Made by a program: the position numbers and the translations under genes | The notes under the pieces: model-generated | What the model was told of the DNA's origin: nothing | Database searches by the model: none | The model's input: the letters and a program-made list of their open reading frames with translations, nothing else | Assembly: GCF_040289485.1 (NCBI RefSeq) | Contig: NZ_PSLG01000005.1 | Coordinates: 1-64,000, forward strand | DNA: 64,000 nt | Direction: 5' to 3' | Source: Thermoflexus sp040289485 | Lineage (GTDB): Bacteria > Chloroflexota > Anaerolineae > Thermoflexales > Thermoflexaceae | Shown: positions 32,283 through 39,828 of the stretch, in pieces | Layout of the letters: every line of letters starts with the position of its first letter | Numbering within the stretch: the stretch's first letter is position 1

Positions 32283-34367
32283 TCAAGCCTTCTCCCGGGC
32301 TGCCTCCCGCTCGCGGCGGGCCTGCTCGATGAGGCCCTGGGCGATGTGCGGTGGCACCTCCTCGTAGTGGCTGAAGGCCATCCGGAACACCCCCCGCCCC
32401 TGGGTGAGGGAGCGCAACTGGGTGGCGTAGCGCTGCATCTCGGCCAGCGGCGCCAGGGCGATGATCACACTTTTGTCGCCATGCTGCTCGATCCCCTGCA
32501 CCCGGGCCCGCCGGGTGTTGAGGTCGCTGATCACGTCGCCGGTGAACTGCTCGGGCACGATGATGGTGAATTGCATGATGGGCTCCAGAAGCACCGGGCC
32601 GGCCTGCTGGAAGGCCAACTTGAAGGCCTCGCGACCGGCGATCTGGAAGGAGATGTCGTTGGAGTCCACCGGGTGTTCTTTGCCGTCGTAAACGGCCACC
32701 CGCACGTCCACGATGGGATAGCCGGCCAGCAGGCCCTGTTCCATGACGCTCCGGATCCCCTTCTCGATGGAGGGGGCGAAGTTGGAGGAGATGGCCCCGC
32801 CGAAGACCTCCCACACGTACTCAAATCCCCCGTCCCGGGGCAACGGCTCGATGCGCAGATGCACCTCCCCGAACTGGCCGGCGCCGCCGGTCTGCTTCTT
32901 ATGGCGGTATTGGGCCCTGGCCACCCTGGTGATGGTCTCCCGGTAGGGCACCTTCGGGACGCTGGTGACGATCTCCACCCCGAACTTGGTGGCCGCCCGG
33001 CGCACGGCCACGTCGATGTGGGTGTCCCCCATCCCCTCCAGGATGGTCTGATGGGTGGAGGGCTCCTGCCGCAAGTGCAGCGTGGGATCCTCCTCACACA
33101 GCCGTTGGAGGGTGGGGATGAGTTTGGCCGAGTCGGCCCGCGTCTTGGGCTCCACCGCCACCGCATACAGCGGGGTGGGGTAGGCCGGAGGGATAACGCG
33201 GACCGGATGGGCGCGATCGCACAGGGTGTCCCCGTGGCCGGTCACGTTCAGTTTGGGCACCGCCCCGATGTCGCCCGCGACCAGTTCAGGGACCGGGATC
33301 TGCTCCTTGCCCCGCATCACGAAGATCTGGGCCAGGCGCTCCTCTTGCCCTTTGTTCACGTTGAACAGATGGAGGTTGGAGCGGACCGTTCCCCGAAGGA
33401 CCCGGAAATAGGCCAGTTTCCCCACGAAGGGATCCGCCGTCAGTTTGAAGACGTAGGCCACGACCGGACCGGCGGGATCCGGGCGGATGATCTCCGGCTG
33501 GCCATCGGTGGCCGGCACCCCCTCGGCCGGCCGGGCCTCCAGCGGAGAGGGCGCCAGGTGGACGAGCAGATCCAGCAAGGGGCCCACGCCGACGGTGGAG
33601 AGGCCAGCGGCGCAAACCACCGGGATGATCCGCCCCGAGAGGAAGCCCGCCTTCAGGCCCCGCCGGATCTCCTCCTCCGCGAGTTCGCCGCCCTCCAGGT
33701 ACTTGACGATGAGTTCGTCATCGGACTCCGCCGCGGCCTCCATCAGCCGCATGCGGGCCTCCTCAGCCTCCTCCCGCAGGCCCGCCGGGATCTCCCCGGG
33801 TTCCCCGCGGGGGCCGCGACGCGCCTTCATGGACAACAGATCCACCACCCCCTCGAAGGCCGCCTGGCTGCCGATGGGCAACTGGATGGGCACGAAGGCT
33901 GCCTTGAAGACCCGACGCAGGCTCTCCAGGGCGCCCTCGAAGTTGGCGTTCTCCCGATCCATCTTGGTGATCAAGGCGATGCGGGGCAGCCCTCGCTCCT
34001 CCAGCGCCGCCCACGCCTGCTCCGTCCCCACCTCCACCCCGGCCACGCTGTCCACCACCAGGAGGGCGCAGTCGGCGACGTGCACCGCGCTCTTCATCTC
34101 GCCGACGAAATCCAGATACCCGGGGGCGTCCAGGAAGTTGAGTTTGTGATCGGACCACTCGACGGGGATGAGGGAGGTGTAGATGGAGAGACGGCGGCGG
34201 ATCTCTTCCTCATCGAAATCGGAGACGGTGTTGCCCTCCTCGACGCGGCCCATGCGGGCTGTGGCGCCGCTCAGGAACAACATCGCCTCCACCAGCGTGG
34301 TCTTGCCCGATCCGTTGTGGCCGACCAGGACGATGTTGCGCAGTTGCTCCGTCCGATACGCTTTCAT
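32283..34367 (-). CDS. Elongation factor G-like GTPase (EF-G2 type)
   Basis: A translational GTPase of the EF-G paralogue group. Seen: 694 residues. P-loop G-H-N-G-S-G-K-T-T-L at 16-25, instead of the canonical G-H-I-D-H-G-K. Switch II is D-A-P-G-Y-L-D-F, so the GTPase-activating His after P-G is Tyr. T-K-M-D gives guanine specificity. Domains II to V follow, with F-V-G-K-L-A-Y-F-R-V, T-G-G-A-G-Q-F-G-E-V in domain IV, and a C-terminal helix of charged residues. Known: EF-G2 proteins differ from the main EF-G in exactly these places and have ill-defined roles. The main fusA is not in the window. GGGGGGAGGCACG precedes the ATG. Confidence 0.9.
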   Translation of the reverse strand: MKAYRTEQLRNIVLVGHNGSGKTTLVEAMLFLSGATARMGRVEEGNTVSDFDEEEIRRRLSIYTSLIPVEWSDHKLNFLDAPGYLDFVGEMKSAVHVADCALLVVDSVAGVEVGTEQAWAALEERGLPRIALITKMDRENANFEGALESLRRVFKAAFVPIQLPIGSQAAFEGVVDLLSMKARRGPRGEPGEIPAGLREEAEEARMRLMEAAAESDDELIVKYLEGGELAEEEIRRGLKAGFLSGRIIPVVCAAGLSTVGVGPLLDLLVHLAPSPLEARPAEGVPATDGQPEIIRPDPAGPVVAYVFKLTADPFVGKLAYFRVLRGTVRSNLHLFNVNKGQEERLAQIFVMRGKEQIPVPELVAGDIGAVPKLNVTGHGDTLCDRAHPVRVIPPAYPTPLYAVAVEPKTRADSAKLIPTLQRLCEEDPTLHLRQEPSTHQTILEGMGDTHIDVAVRRAATKFGVEIVTSVPKVPYRETITRVARAQYRHKKQTGGAGQFGEVHLRIEPLPRDGGFEYVWEVFGGAISSNFAPSIEKGIRSVMEQGLLAGYPIVDVRVAVYDGKEHPVDSNDISFQIAGREAFKLAFQQAGPVLLEPIMQFTIIVPEQFTGDVISDLNTRRARVQGIEQHGDKSVIIALAPLAEMQRYATQLRSLTQGRGVFRMAFSHYEEVPPHIAQGLIEQARREREAAREKA

Positions 34368-34447
34368 CGTGCCTCCCCCCGGCTGAGGATAGGGCGGAAG
34401 CCCCGCGAGCGAGGGCGCTGCTTTATAGTTTAACCCAAATCCCCTTC

Positions 34448-35011
34448 TCAGTTCCGCCCGTCCGCCTCCTGGAGGCGACGGAGCAGGCGGGCCTCCAAGC
34501 CCTCCTCGGGTCCGGGCGGGCCCAGGGGCTCCTGATGACGACGGATCAGCACCACGGTGAGGGGATCGCAGCCGGCCGCGGCCGCCCAGGCCGCACCGAT
34601 CTCAGGGTGGTCCGCGTAGCGCCGCAGCCGGTCCGCCCAGCGCCGAAGGAGGGGGAGGCGCGCCATCGCCCGCCAGGGGTGCGGGCAAAGGGCCTGCCCC
34701 AGCCTCAGCAAGGCCCGCTCCCACGGGGTCAACGGCGCGGCCGTCTTCCCTACGTCATGCAACAGCGCCGCGGCCAGCAGCGCCGGATGATCCTCGCCCC
34801 ATGCCAAAAGGGTGCGCAGCACCGCCAGGCTGTGCCGCTGGTCTCCCCGCGGCATCCGCCAAAACAAGGCCTGGGCAGCCGGGGGCAACAGCCGGGCCAC
34901 CAGATCCCGGTCCTCCGCGCCGATACGGGGAGCGAGGGCCCATCCGAACTGCCGGACGCGGTAAAGGAGGGCTGCCGTCGTCCTTCGGAATCCCTGCTGC
35001 CCACCGTCCAT
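34448..35011 (-). CDS. HD-domain phosphohydrolase-like protein
   Basis: Seen: 187 residues from the ATG at 35011; the frame continues upstream, but in sequence unlikely to be translated because it holds the divergent promoter region. The metal motif is complete: Q-R-H-S-L-A-V-L gives the first His, A-A-A-L-L-H-D-V-G-K-T the HD pair (near residue 80), and Y-A-D-H-P-E-I-G-A the later His. Known: HD domains hydrolyse phosphate esters of nucleotides, including (p)ppGpp or cyclic nucleotides. This compact form without other domains is uncharacterised. Divergent from the truncated recombinase gene with about 110 bases between. Confidence 0.75.
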   Translation of the reverse strand: MDGGQQGFRRTTAALLYRVRQFGWALAPRIGAEDRDLVARLLPPAAQALFWRMPRGDQRHSLAVLRTLLAWGEDHPALLAAALLHDVGKTAAPLTPWERALLRLGQALCPHPWRAMARLPLLRRWADRLRRYADHPEIGAAWAAAAGCDPLTVVLIRRHQEPLGPPGPEEGLEARLLRRLQEADGRN

Positions 35012-35065
35012 CGCGCCGTCGGTCGCCCTCTGGCTCCGCTTCCCGTTCTCCACCTTCGGGGAGGA

Positions 35066-35071
35066 TATAAT
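35066..35071 (+). promoter_or_regulatory. -10 element ahead of the truncated recombinase gene
   Basis: A perfect TATAAT in the 113-base divergent gap, 54 bases before the ATG at 35125. No good -35 hexamer is present at normal spacing. The complementary strand reads TATTAT here, so the same AT-rich block might also serve the HD gene. Confidence 0.45.
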
Positions 35072-35124
35072 AGACACAAGCCCGGACGGCCGGCCAGGCC
35101 GACGGGGACAGAAGGAAAACGGCC

Positions 35125-35940
35125 ATGGCCCATCCGCCAGAGACCCTGGCGCTCTGGATCGCCCGCTTTCTGGATGCCCGGATCGCCACCGAGACCCCGG
35201 CAGCATCCACCCTGAAGGCCTACCGCCAGACCCTCCAGCGTCTGGCCCGGTTCATGGAAGCCCGTGGCCTCCAGCGGTGGGAGGAGGCCACCCCTTCCCT
35301 GCTTCAGGATTTCCTTGAGGCCGAGACGGTCCGCCGGGGGGGATCCCCCAGCGCGTGGAATCAGAGACTCGCCGTCCTCCGGGCTTTCTTCGCTTTCCTG
35401 CAGGCTCAGGGAAGGGTCGCCGAGAACCCCGCCTCGGGGTTTCCCTGGCGTTCGCCACGCCGCCCGGTTCGCTTCCCGCTCCCGCCGGCCCAGCGGGAGC
35501 GTTTGCGGACGGCGGCCGAGCGCCTTCCCGAAACCCCGGTGGGCCTGCGGGACCGCCTGATTCTGGACCTGATCGCTCACCTCGGGCTGCGGGCAGGGCA
35601 GGCCATCGCCCTTGTCCTGGAGGATGTGGGCCCGGACGGCGCGGATCTCCGCATCCCCGGCCGGAGGGGCCCGCGCCGGGTGGCCCTCCCCGAGCCGGTC
35701 CGCGCCTCCCTCCGCCGCTACCTCGCCCACGGGCGGCCTGCCCTGGCCCGAGATCCAGGGACCCGAGCCCTGTTGCTGAACCATCGCGGGGGCCCCCTGA
35801 CCCGTCAGGGTCTGTGGTGGGTGATCAAAGCCCTGGCCCGACGGGCCGGGCTGCCCCCGGAAGCCCTTTCCCCGGAACGCCTGCGACCGCCAGCCGGGCT
35901 CCCGCTGGCGTTCCTCCCCCTCGAAGGCGAGCAGCGATGA
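35125..35940 (+). CDS. Tyrosine recombinase-like protein, C-terminally truncated
   Basis: Seen: 271 residues. An N-terminal SAM-like core-binding domain covers about 1-105 (S-T-L-K-A-Y-R-Q-T-L-Q-R-L, W-N-Q-R-L-A-V-L-R-A-F-F). The catalytic domain begins with R-D-R-L-I-L-D-L-I-A-H-L-G-L-R-A-G, which keeps the first catalytic Arg. Later motifs are decayed: the Lys position reads G-R-R-G-P-R-R, the H-x-L-R box reads E-R-L-R (His lost, second Arg kept), and the protein stops before the helix that carries the nucleophilic Tyr. Known: XerC/D-type enzymes need R-K-H-R-H-Y. Inferred: not a working recombinase, perhaps only a DNA binder. Its TGA overlaps the PBP start codon as ATGA. Confidence 0.75.
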   Translation: MAHPPETLALWIARFLDARIATETPAASTLKAYRQTLQRLARFMEARGLQRWEEATPSLLQDFLEAETVRRGGSPSAWNQRLAVLRAFFAFLQAQGRVAENPASGFPWRSPRRPVRFPLPPAQRERLRTAAERLPETPVGLRDRLILDLIAHLGLRAGQAIALVLEDVGPDGADLRIPGRRGPRRVALPEPVRASLRRYLAHGRPALARDPGTRALLLNHRGGPLTRQGLWWVIKALARRAGLPPEALSPERLRPPAGLPLAFLPLEGEQR

Positions 35941-38060
35941 GCGGATGGACCCGACGGCAGTTCCTGGTCCGGCTGCTGCCGGCGGCCCTGGGCGCCGTGG
36001 GGAGCGCCTGTCGGGCCGTGGCGCGTCCTTCCCCCACGCCTACGCCGGTTCCCCCCACGCCGACCCCCCGGCCCTCCCCGGAAGGGGTGGTCGCCGCCTT
36101 CCTGGAGGCCATGGCGCGGGAGGATGGGGCCGCGCTGTGGGCGTTGCTCACCCCTGCCTCCCAGGCCCGCCTCCCCCGCGCAGACCTGGACGCCCTCTGG
36201 CGGCAGACCCTGGACACGGCGGGGGTCCAGGCGGTAGAGACCCAGGCCCTCGCCCTGATCCAGGAGGGGGAACGGGCCCAGGCTCGCTATCGGGTGCGCT
36301 GGGAGACGGCGCTGTTCGGCTGGCTGGAGGCGGAGGGGACCCTGGATCTCCGGCTGCTCCCCGAAGGCTGGCGGGTGGTCTGGCGGGACGGATTGCTCTG
36401 GCCGGCCCTGCAAGAGGGAGAGCGGCTCCAGGTGGAATACATTATCCCGGAGCGGGCGAACCTCTACGATCGCGAGGGCCAGGCGCTGGCCGCCCAGGGC
36501 GAGTGGGTGGAGATCGGCGTGGTGCCGGGGCAGATCGTCGATGAGAAGATGCTGCTCCAGCGCCTGTCCCAGGCCACCGGGCTCCCCCCGGAGACGGTGC
36601 AGGCACGCTACCGCGGGGGCCGCCCCGACTGGTATATGCCCATCGTCGCCCTGCCGGCGGGCCGGCTGGCCCCCTGGGCGGCGGACCTCGAGGCCACCCC
36701 GGGGGTGGTCCTGCGGGCGCGAAGCGGCCGGATCTACGCCGGCGTGGCCCCCCACGTGGTGGGCCTGGTGGGAAAGATCCCGCCGGAGGAACGCTCGGCC
36801 TGGCGGCGCCGGGGATACCGGGGCGACGAATGGGTGGGACGGATGGGGCTGGAGGCATGGGGGGAGCCGTATCTGGCCGGGACCCACGGGGGGCGACTGC
36901 TCATCCTCCCGGCGAGGGCTGAAGAGCCCCCGCGGGTCCTCGCGGAGCGTCCCTTCCAGCCCGGCCGTCCGGTGTTCACCACCCTAAAACGGGACTTCCA
37001 GGCTCAGGTGGAGCAGATCTTCGGGAACCGGACCGGGGCGGTGGTGGTGATGGATCCCCGCCATGGGGAGATCCTGGCGATGGCCAGCGGCCCGGCCTTC
37101 GATCCGAACGCCCTGCTCCAGCCGGGGGCAGCGCCTCCACCCCCCGGGGCGTTCCTGAACCGGGCCACCCAGGGCCTGTATCCGCCCGGATCCCTCTTTA
37201 AGATCGTGGTGATGGCCGCCGCCCTCACCCACGGCTTCACCGCCGCCAGCACCTTCCAGGATCCAGGCTACTGGGAGGGCCTGGGGCCCGGCTACCGGAA
37301 ATGGTGCTGGCTGCGCACCGGCCACGGGGTCGTGGACCTCCCAACGGCCCTGGCCGCCTCGTGCAACGTGGCCTTCTACCAGATCGGCTTCGCCCTTCAC
37401 CAACAGGATCCGGACCTGCTCCCTCGCATGGCCCGGGCCTTTGGCCTGGGAGGGACCACCGGCCTCCAAGAGCTCCCCGAGGCGGAGGGCCTGGTCCCTG
37501 ACGCTGCCTGGCGGGCCCGCCAGGGCGGACGGCCCTGGTCGGCGGGGGACACGGTGAACCTCTCCATCGGACAGGGCGACCTGCTGGTCACCCCCCTACA
37601 GATGGCCCGGCTGCTGGCGGCGGTGGCCAACGGGGGGACCCTCTACCGGCCCCGTCTGGTCCTGCGGTTGGGCGCGGCGCCCGGGCAGCCCGAGGCGACG
37701 TGGCCGCCGGAGCCCCAGGGCCGGTTGCCCGTCCCCGAAGAGGCGCTGGCGGTGATCCGCCAGGGCCTCCTCGGGGTCACCACCCATCCCCGGGGGACGG
37801 CCCCATGGGTGTTCCGGGGCATGCCCTTCCCGGTGGCCGGGAAAACCGGGACGGCGGAGGCGGGCCCGGGCCGGCCCCCGCATGCATGGTTCGCGGGCTA
37901 CGCCCCGGCGGACGCGCCGGAACTGGTGGTGGTGGTGGTGGTGGAGCATGGGGGACAGGGGTCGGCGGTGGCTGCCCCCCTGGCCCGTCAGATCCTGGAG
38001 GCCTATTATGGCCTTCCCCGCACCCCCTTCCCGACGCCGCCACCCCAACCAGATCGCTGA
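35937..38060 (+). CDS. MecA-like class B penicillin-binding protein (transpeptidase)
   Basis: Cross-links peptidoglycan outside the cytoplasmic membrane. Seen: 707 residues. The N-terminus has a Tat-like T-R-R-Q-F-L-V-R-L-L and a possible lipobox V-G-S-A-C, then a Pro/Thr linker. An NTF2-like MecA-N domain follows (about 50-160), then the PBP dimerisation region (R-A-N-L-Y-D-R-E-G near 170), then the transpeptidase with S419-L-F-K422 nucleophile motif, S475-C-N and K636-T-G. Known: MecA-type domain order goes with low beta-lactam affinity in some PBPs, though not always. The start overlaps the recombinase-like stop by four bases, so translation is coupled. Confidence 0.92.
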   Translation: MSGWTRRQFLVRLLPAALGAVGSACRAVARPSPTPTPVPPTPTPRPSPEGVVAAFLEAMAREDGAALWALLTPASQARLPRADLDALWRQTLDTAGVQAVETQALALIQEGERAQARYRVRWETALFGWLEAEGTLDLRLLPEGWRVVWRDGLLWPALQEGERLQVEYIIPERANLYDREGQALAAQGEWVEIGVVPGQIVDEKMLLQRLSQATGLPPETVQARYRGGRPDWYMPIVALPAGRLAPWAADLEATPGVVLRARSGRIYAGVAPHVVGLVGKIPPEERSAWRRRGYRGDEWVGRMGLEAWGEPYLAGTHGGRLLILPARAEEPPRVLAERPFQPGRPVFTTLKRDFQAQVEQIFGNRTGAVVVMDPRHGEILAMASGPAFDPNALLQPGAAPPPPGAFLNRATQGLYPPGSLFKIVVMAAALTHGFTAASTFQDPGYWEGLGPGYRKWCWLRTGHGVVDLPTALAASCNVAFYQIGFALHQQDPDLLPRMARAFGLGGTTGLQELPEAEGLVPDAAWRARQGGRPWSAGDTVNLSIGQGDLLVTPLQMARLLAAVANGGTLYRPRLVLRLGAAPGQPEATWPPEPQGRLPVPEEALAVIRQGLLGVTTHPRGTAPWVFRGMPFPVAGKTGTAEAGPGRPPHAWFAGYAPADAPELVVVVVVEHGGQGSAVAAPLARQILEAYYGLPRTPFPTPPPQPDR

Positions 38061-38144
38061 CCACAAGCCCGCTGTCCGATAGAGAGTGTCGGCCGTCGGA
38101 ACACAGCGCTGCTGCGTCTCCGTCCCGTGGCGTCCGCCGTCCCC

Positions 38145-38173
38145 TTGACGGCGCCCTGGAGGCCGGGCATAAT
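38145..38173 (+). promoter_or_regulatory. Promoter of the tRNA-Ser pair
   Basis: TTGACG (38145-38150), 17 bases, CATAAT (38168-38173). Transcription would start a few bases before the first tRNA at 38181. Confidence 0.8.
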
Positions 38174-38180
38174 TCTCCAC

Positions 38181-38271
38181 GGAGGGATGGCCGAGCGGCT
38201 GAAGGCGGCGGTCTTGAAAACCGCTAGGAGGCCGGAGTGCCTCCTCGGGGGTTCAAATCCCCCTCCCTCCG
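38181..38271 (+). tRNA. tRNA-Ser, anticodon TGA
   Basis: Acceptor arms GGAGGGA and TCCCTCC pair, with discriminator G at 38271. The anticodon stem GCGGT/ACCGC carries loop C-T-TGA-A-A. A long variable arm (GGAGGCCGGAGTGCCTCC) is typical of class II tRNA-Ser, and the T-loop is GTTCAAATC. It reads UCA and, by wobble, other UCN codons. CCA is not encoded. Sits 15 bases before a second tRNA-Ser. Confidence 0.97.
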
Positions 38272-38286
38272 CCTGGAGTTTTGGAT

Positions 38287-38378
38287 GGAGGGGTGCCGGA
38301 GCGGCCTAACGGAACCGCCTGCTAAGCGGTGGGGGGTGCGAAAAGCCCCCCTCGAGGGTTCGAATCCCTCCCCCTCCG
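38287..38378 (+). tRNA. tRNA-Ser, anticodon GCT
   Basis: Acceptor arms GGAGGGG and CCCCTCC pair, with discriminator G. The anticodon stem ACCGC/GCGGT carries GCT, reading AGC/AGU. The long variable arm GGGGGGTGCGAAAAGCCCCCC marks class II, and the T-loop is GTTCGAATC. CCA is not encoded. Shares the promoter of the first tRNA and is followed 11 bases later by a terminator. Confidence 0.97.
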
Positions 38379-38389
38379 CCTGGCCCTTG

Positions 38390-38423
38390 GAAGCGGCGCG
38401 CCGGCGCGCCGCTTCTGTTTTCT
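38390..38423 (+). terminator. Rho-independent terminator of the tRNA-Ser operon
   Basis: A perfect 26-base palindrome (38390-38415; arms GAAGCGGCGCGCC and its complement) is followed by TGTTTTCT. It ends the two-tRNA transcript. Confidence 0.9.
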
Positions 38424-38573
38424 GAGGCGCCGGCGCCATCTCACCTCCCCAGCCGCCGGCAGGCGGCGAACCGAAGTATCATAGAGCCACGTCGAAAGTC
38501 CGATCCGCTGACATCGCATCCCGATCGAAGGCCCTCGGCCCGCCCTTCCCAGACCCAGGCCAGGAGGTGCGCA

Positions 38574-39797
38574 GTGACACCCGAGATCGAGATGGAACTG
38601 GCCCAGACCCGTCAGACCGTCCTCTGGCTGGAGCAGGAACGCCGCAAGGACAAAGAGACCATCGCCCGCCTCCAGCAACAGGTGGATCAGTTGACGGCCC
38701 TCCTCGAGCAGGCCCAGGAGCAGATCCGTAAACTCACCGAGGCCATGGCCGCCACCCAGGCCCAGGCCGCTCGATCCGCCCAGATCGAGCCCTCCTTCGC
38801 CCGGCTCCGCGAGGAACTGGGCGCCCTCCTGGACCGGCGCCTGGAGGAACTGGAGCGCCACTTCCGCGAAGGACAGGCTGCCCTGCAACTGCAGATCGCC
38901 GACCTCCAGCGCTCGGCCAAAACCTTCCAGGAGGCGCTCCCCCGCCTCGACCGGATGGAGCAGGAACTGGCCTCCCGCCGCGCCGAACTCCAGCGGCTGA
39001 CCCAAACGCTCCAGGTCCAGGGCGTCCGCCTGGAGGCCCTCTCCCGGACCCTGGAGGAGACCCATCCTCGCTTGACGTATCTGGAGGAGCAAAGCCGCCA
39101 GACCCTCAAACGCCTGGCCGCCTTGGAGCAGGAGCAGATCGACCAGCGCAAGCGCCTCGAGGGCCAGGCCCAGCGCACGACGCTGCTGGAGGAGGAACTG
39201 CAAAAACGCCCCCGGGTCCTGGAGTCGATCGAGGCCCGCTTGGGGGAGATCCTCGCTCAGGTCGAGGCCCTGCGCCTGGCGGACCTGGAGCACGTCCAGG
39301 CCGTGCGCCGCCTGGAGCAGCACGTCGAGGAGCGGCTGGCGCGCATCGAGGACTATCACGCCGTCCTCCATCACCTCCAGGACCTGGCCCGGGAGGGCCG
39401 GCAGGCCCTTGAGGGGCTGAGCGCGCTGCGGGAGGGCTGGGAACGGCATCTGATGGAACTGAGCGAACGGTTCCGGCTGCACGAGGCCCGATTGAAACAA
39501 GAGTGGGACGAGTGGCAGGCCGCCCAGGAGCGGCGTTTCCATCAACTGAACCTGCTGCGGGAGGAGCGCTGGGCGGCGCACCAGCGGGAGCATCGGGAGC
39601 TGGAAGGCCGGCTGGAGGCCCTGGAGCGCCAGGGGCCGCGGGTGGAGCAGATCCTGCGCGGGCTCCTGGAGGAGCAGGAAGAATGGGCCCGCCACCTCCG
39701 GGATGTGGCCCGGATCTGGACCCAGAACCATGAGCAGCGCCTCAGCCGCCTGAAGCAAAGCTTGAAGGACACCCCCGGCGAGGCACCGCCCCTCTGA
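38574..39797 (+). CDS. Long coiled-coil protein, function unknown
   Basis: No family recognised. Seen: 407 residues from a GTG with AGGAGGTGCGCA in front. Almost the whole protein is heptad-patterned and rich in Glu, Gln, Arg and Leu (for example R-L-E-E-L-E-R-H-F-R-E-G-Q, Q-E-Q-I-D-Q-R-K-R-L-E), with no signal peptide, membrane helix or globular catalytic domain. A few breaks (P-R-L-D, H-P-R-L-T, K-R-P-R-V) divide it into segments. Inferred: a cytoplasmic structural or scaffolding rod, perhaps SMC-like in shape only. It ends 31 bases before selB on the same strand, so an operon is likely, but no link to selenium is known. Confidence 0.7.
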   Translation: MTPEIEMELAQTRQTVLWLEQERRKDKETIARLQQQVDQLTALLEQAQEQIRKLTEAMAATQAQAARSAQIEPSFARLREELGALLDRRLEELERHFREGQAALQLQIADLQRSAKTFQEALPRLDRMEQELASRRAELQRLTQTLQVQGVRLEALSRTLEETHPRLTYLEEQSRQTLKRLAALEQEQIDQRKRLEGQAQRTTLLEEELQKRPRVLESIEARLGEILAQVEALRLADLEHVQAVRRLEQHVEERLARIEDYHAVLHHLQDLAREGRQALEGLSALREGWERHLMELSERFRLHEARLKQEWDEWQAAQERRFHQLNLLREERWAAHQREHRELEGRLEALERQGPRVEQILRGLLEEQEEWARHLRDVARIWTQNHEQRLSRLKQSLKDTPGEAPPL

Positions 39798-39828
39798 TGG
39801 GACCGGCCGCGATGGGAGGAGGATCGCG

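Noticed and set aside
35125..38378. An integrated mobile element with a recombinase and tRNA-Ser attachment site
   Set aside because: The recombinase lacks catalytic residues, a chromosomal PBP lies between it and the tRNAs, and no repeated tRNA 3' end was seen flanking the region.
38181..38378. One of the tRNAs near selB being tRNA-Sec
   Set aside because: Anticodons are TGA and GCT, both serine; no TCA anticodon or extended acceptor stem is present.
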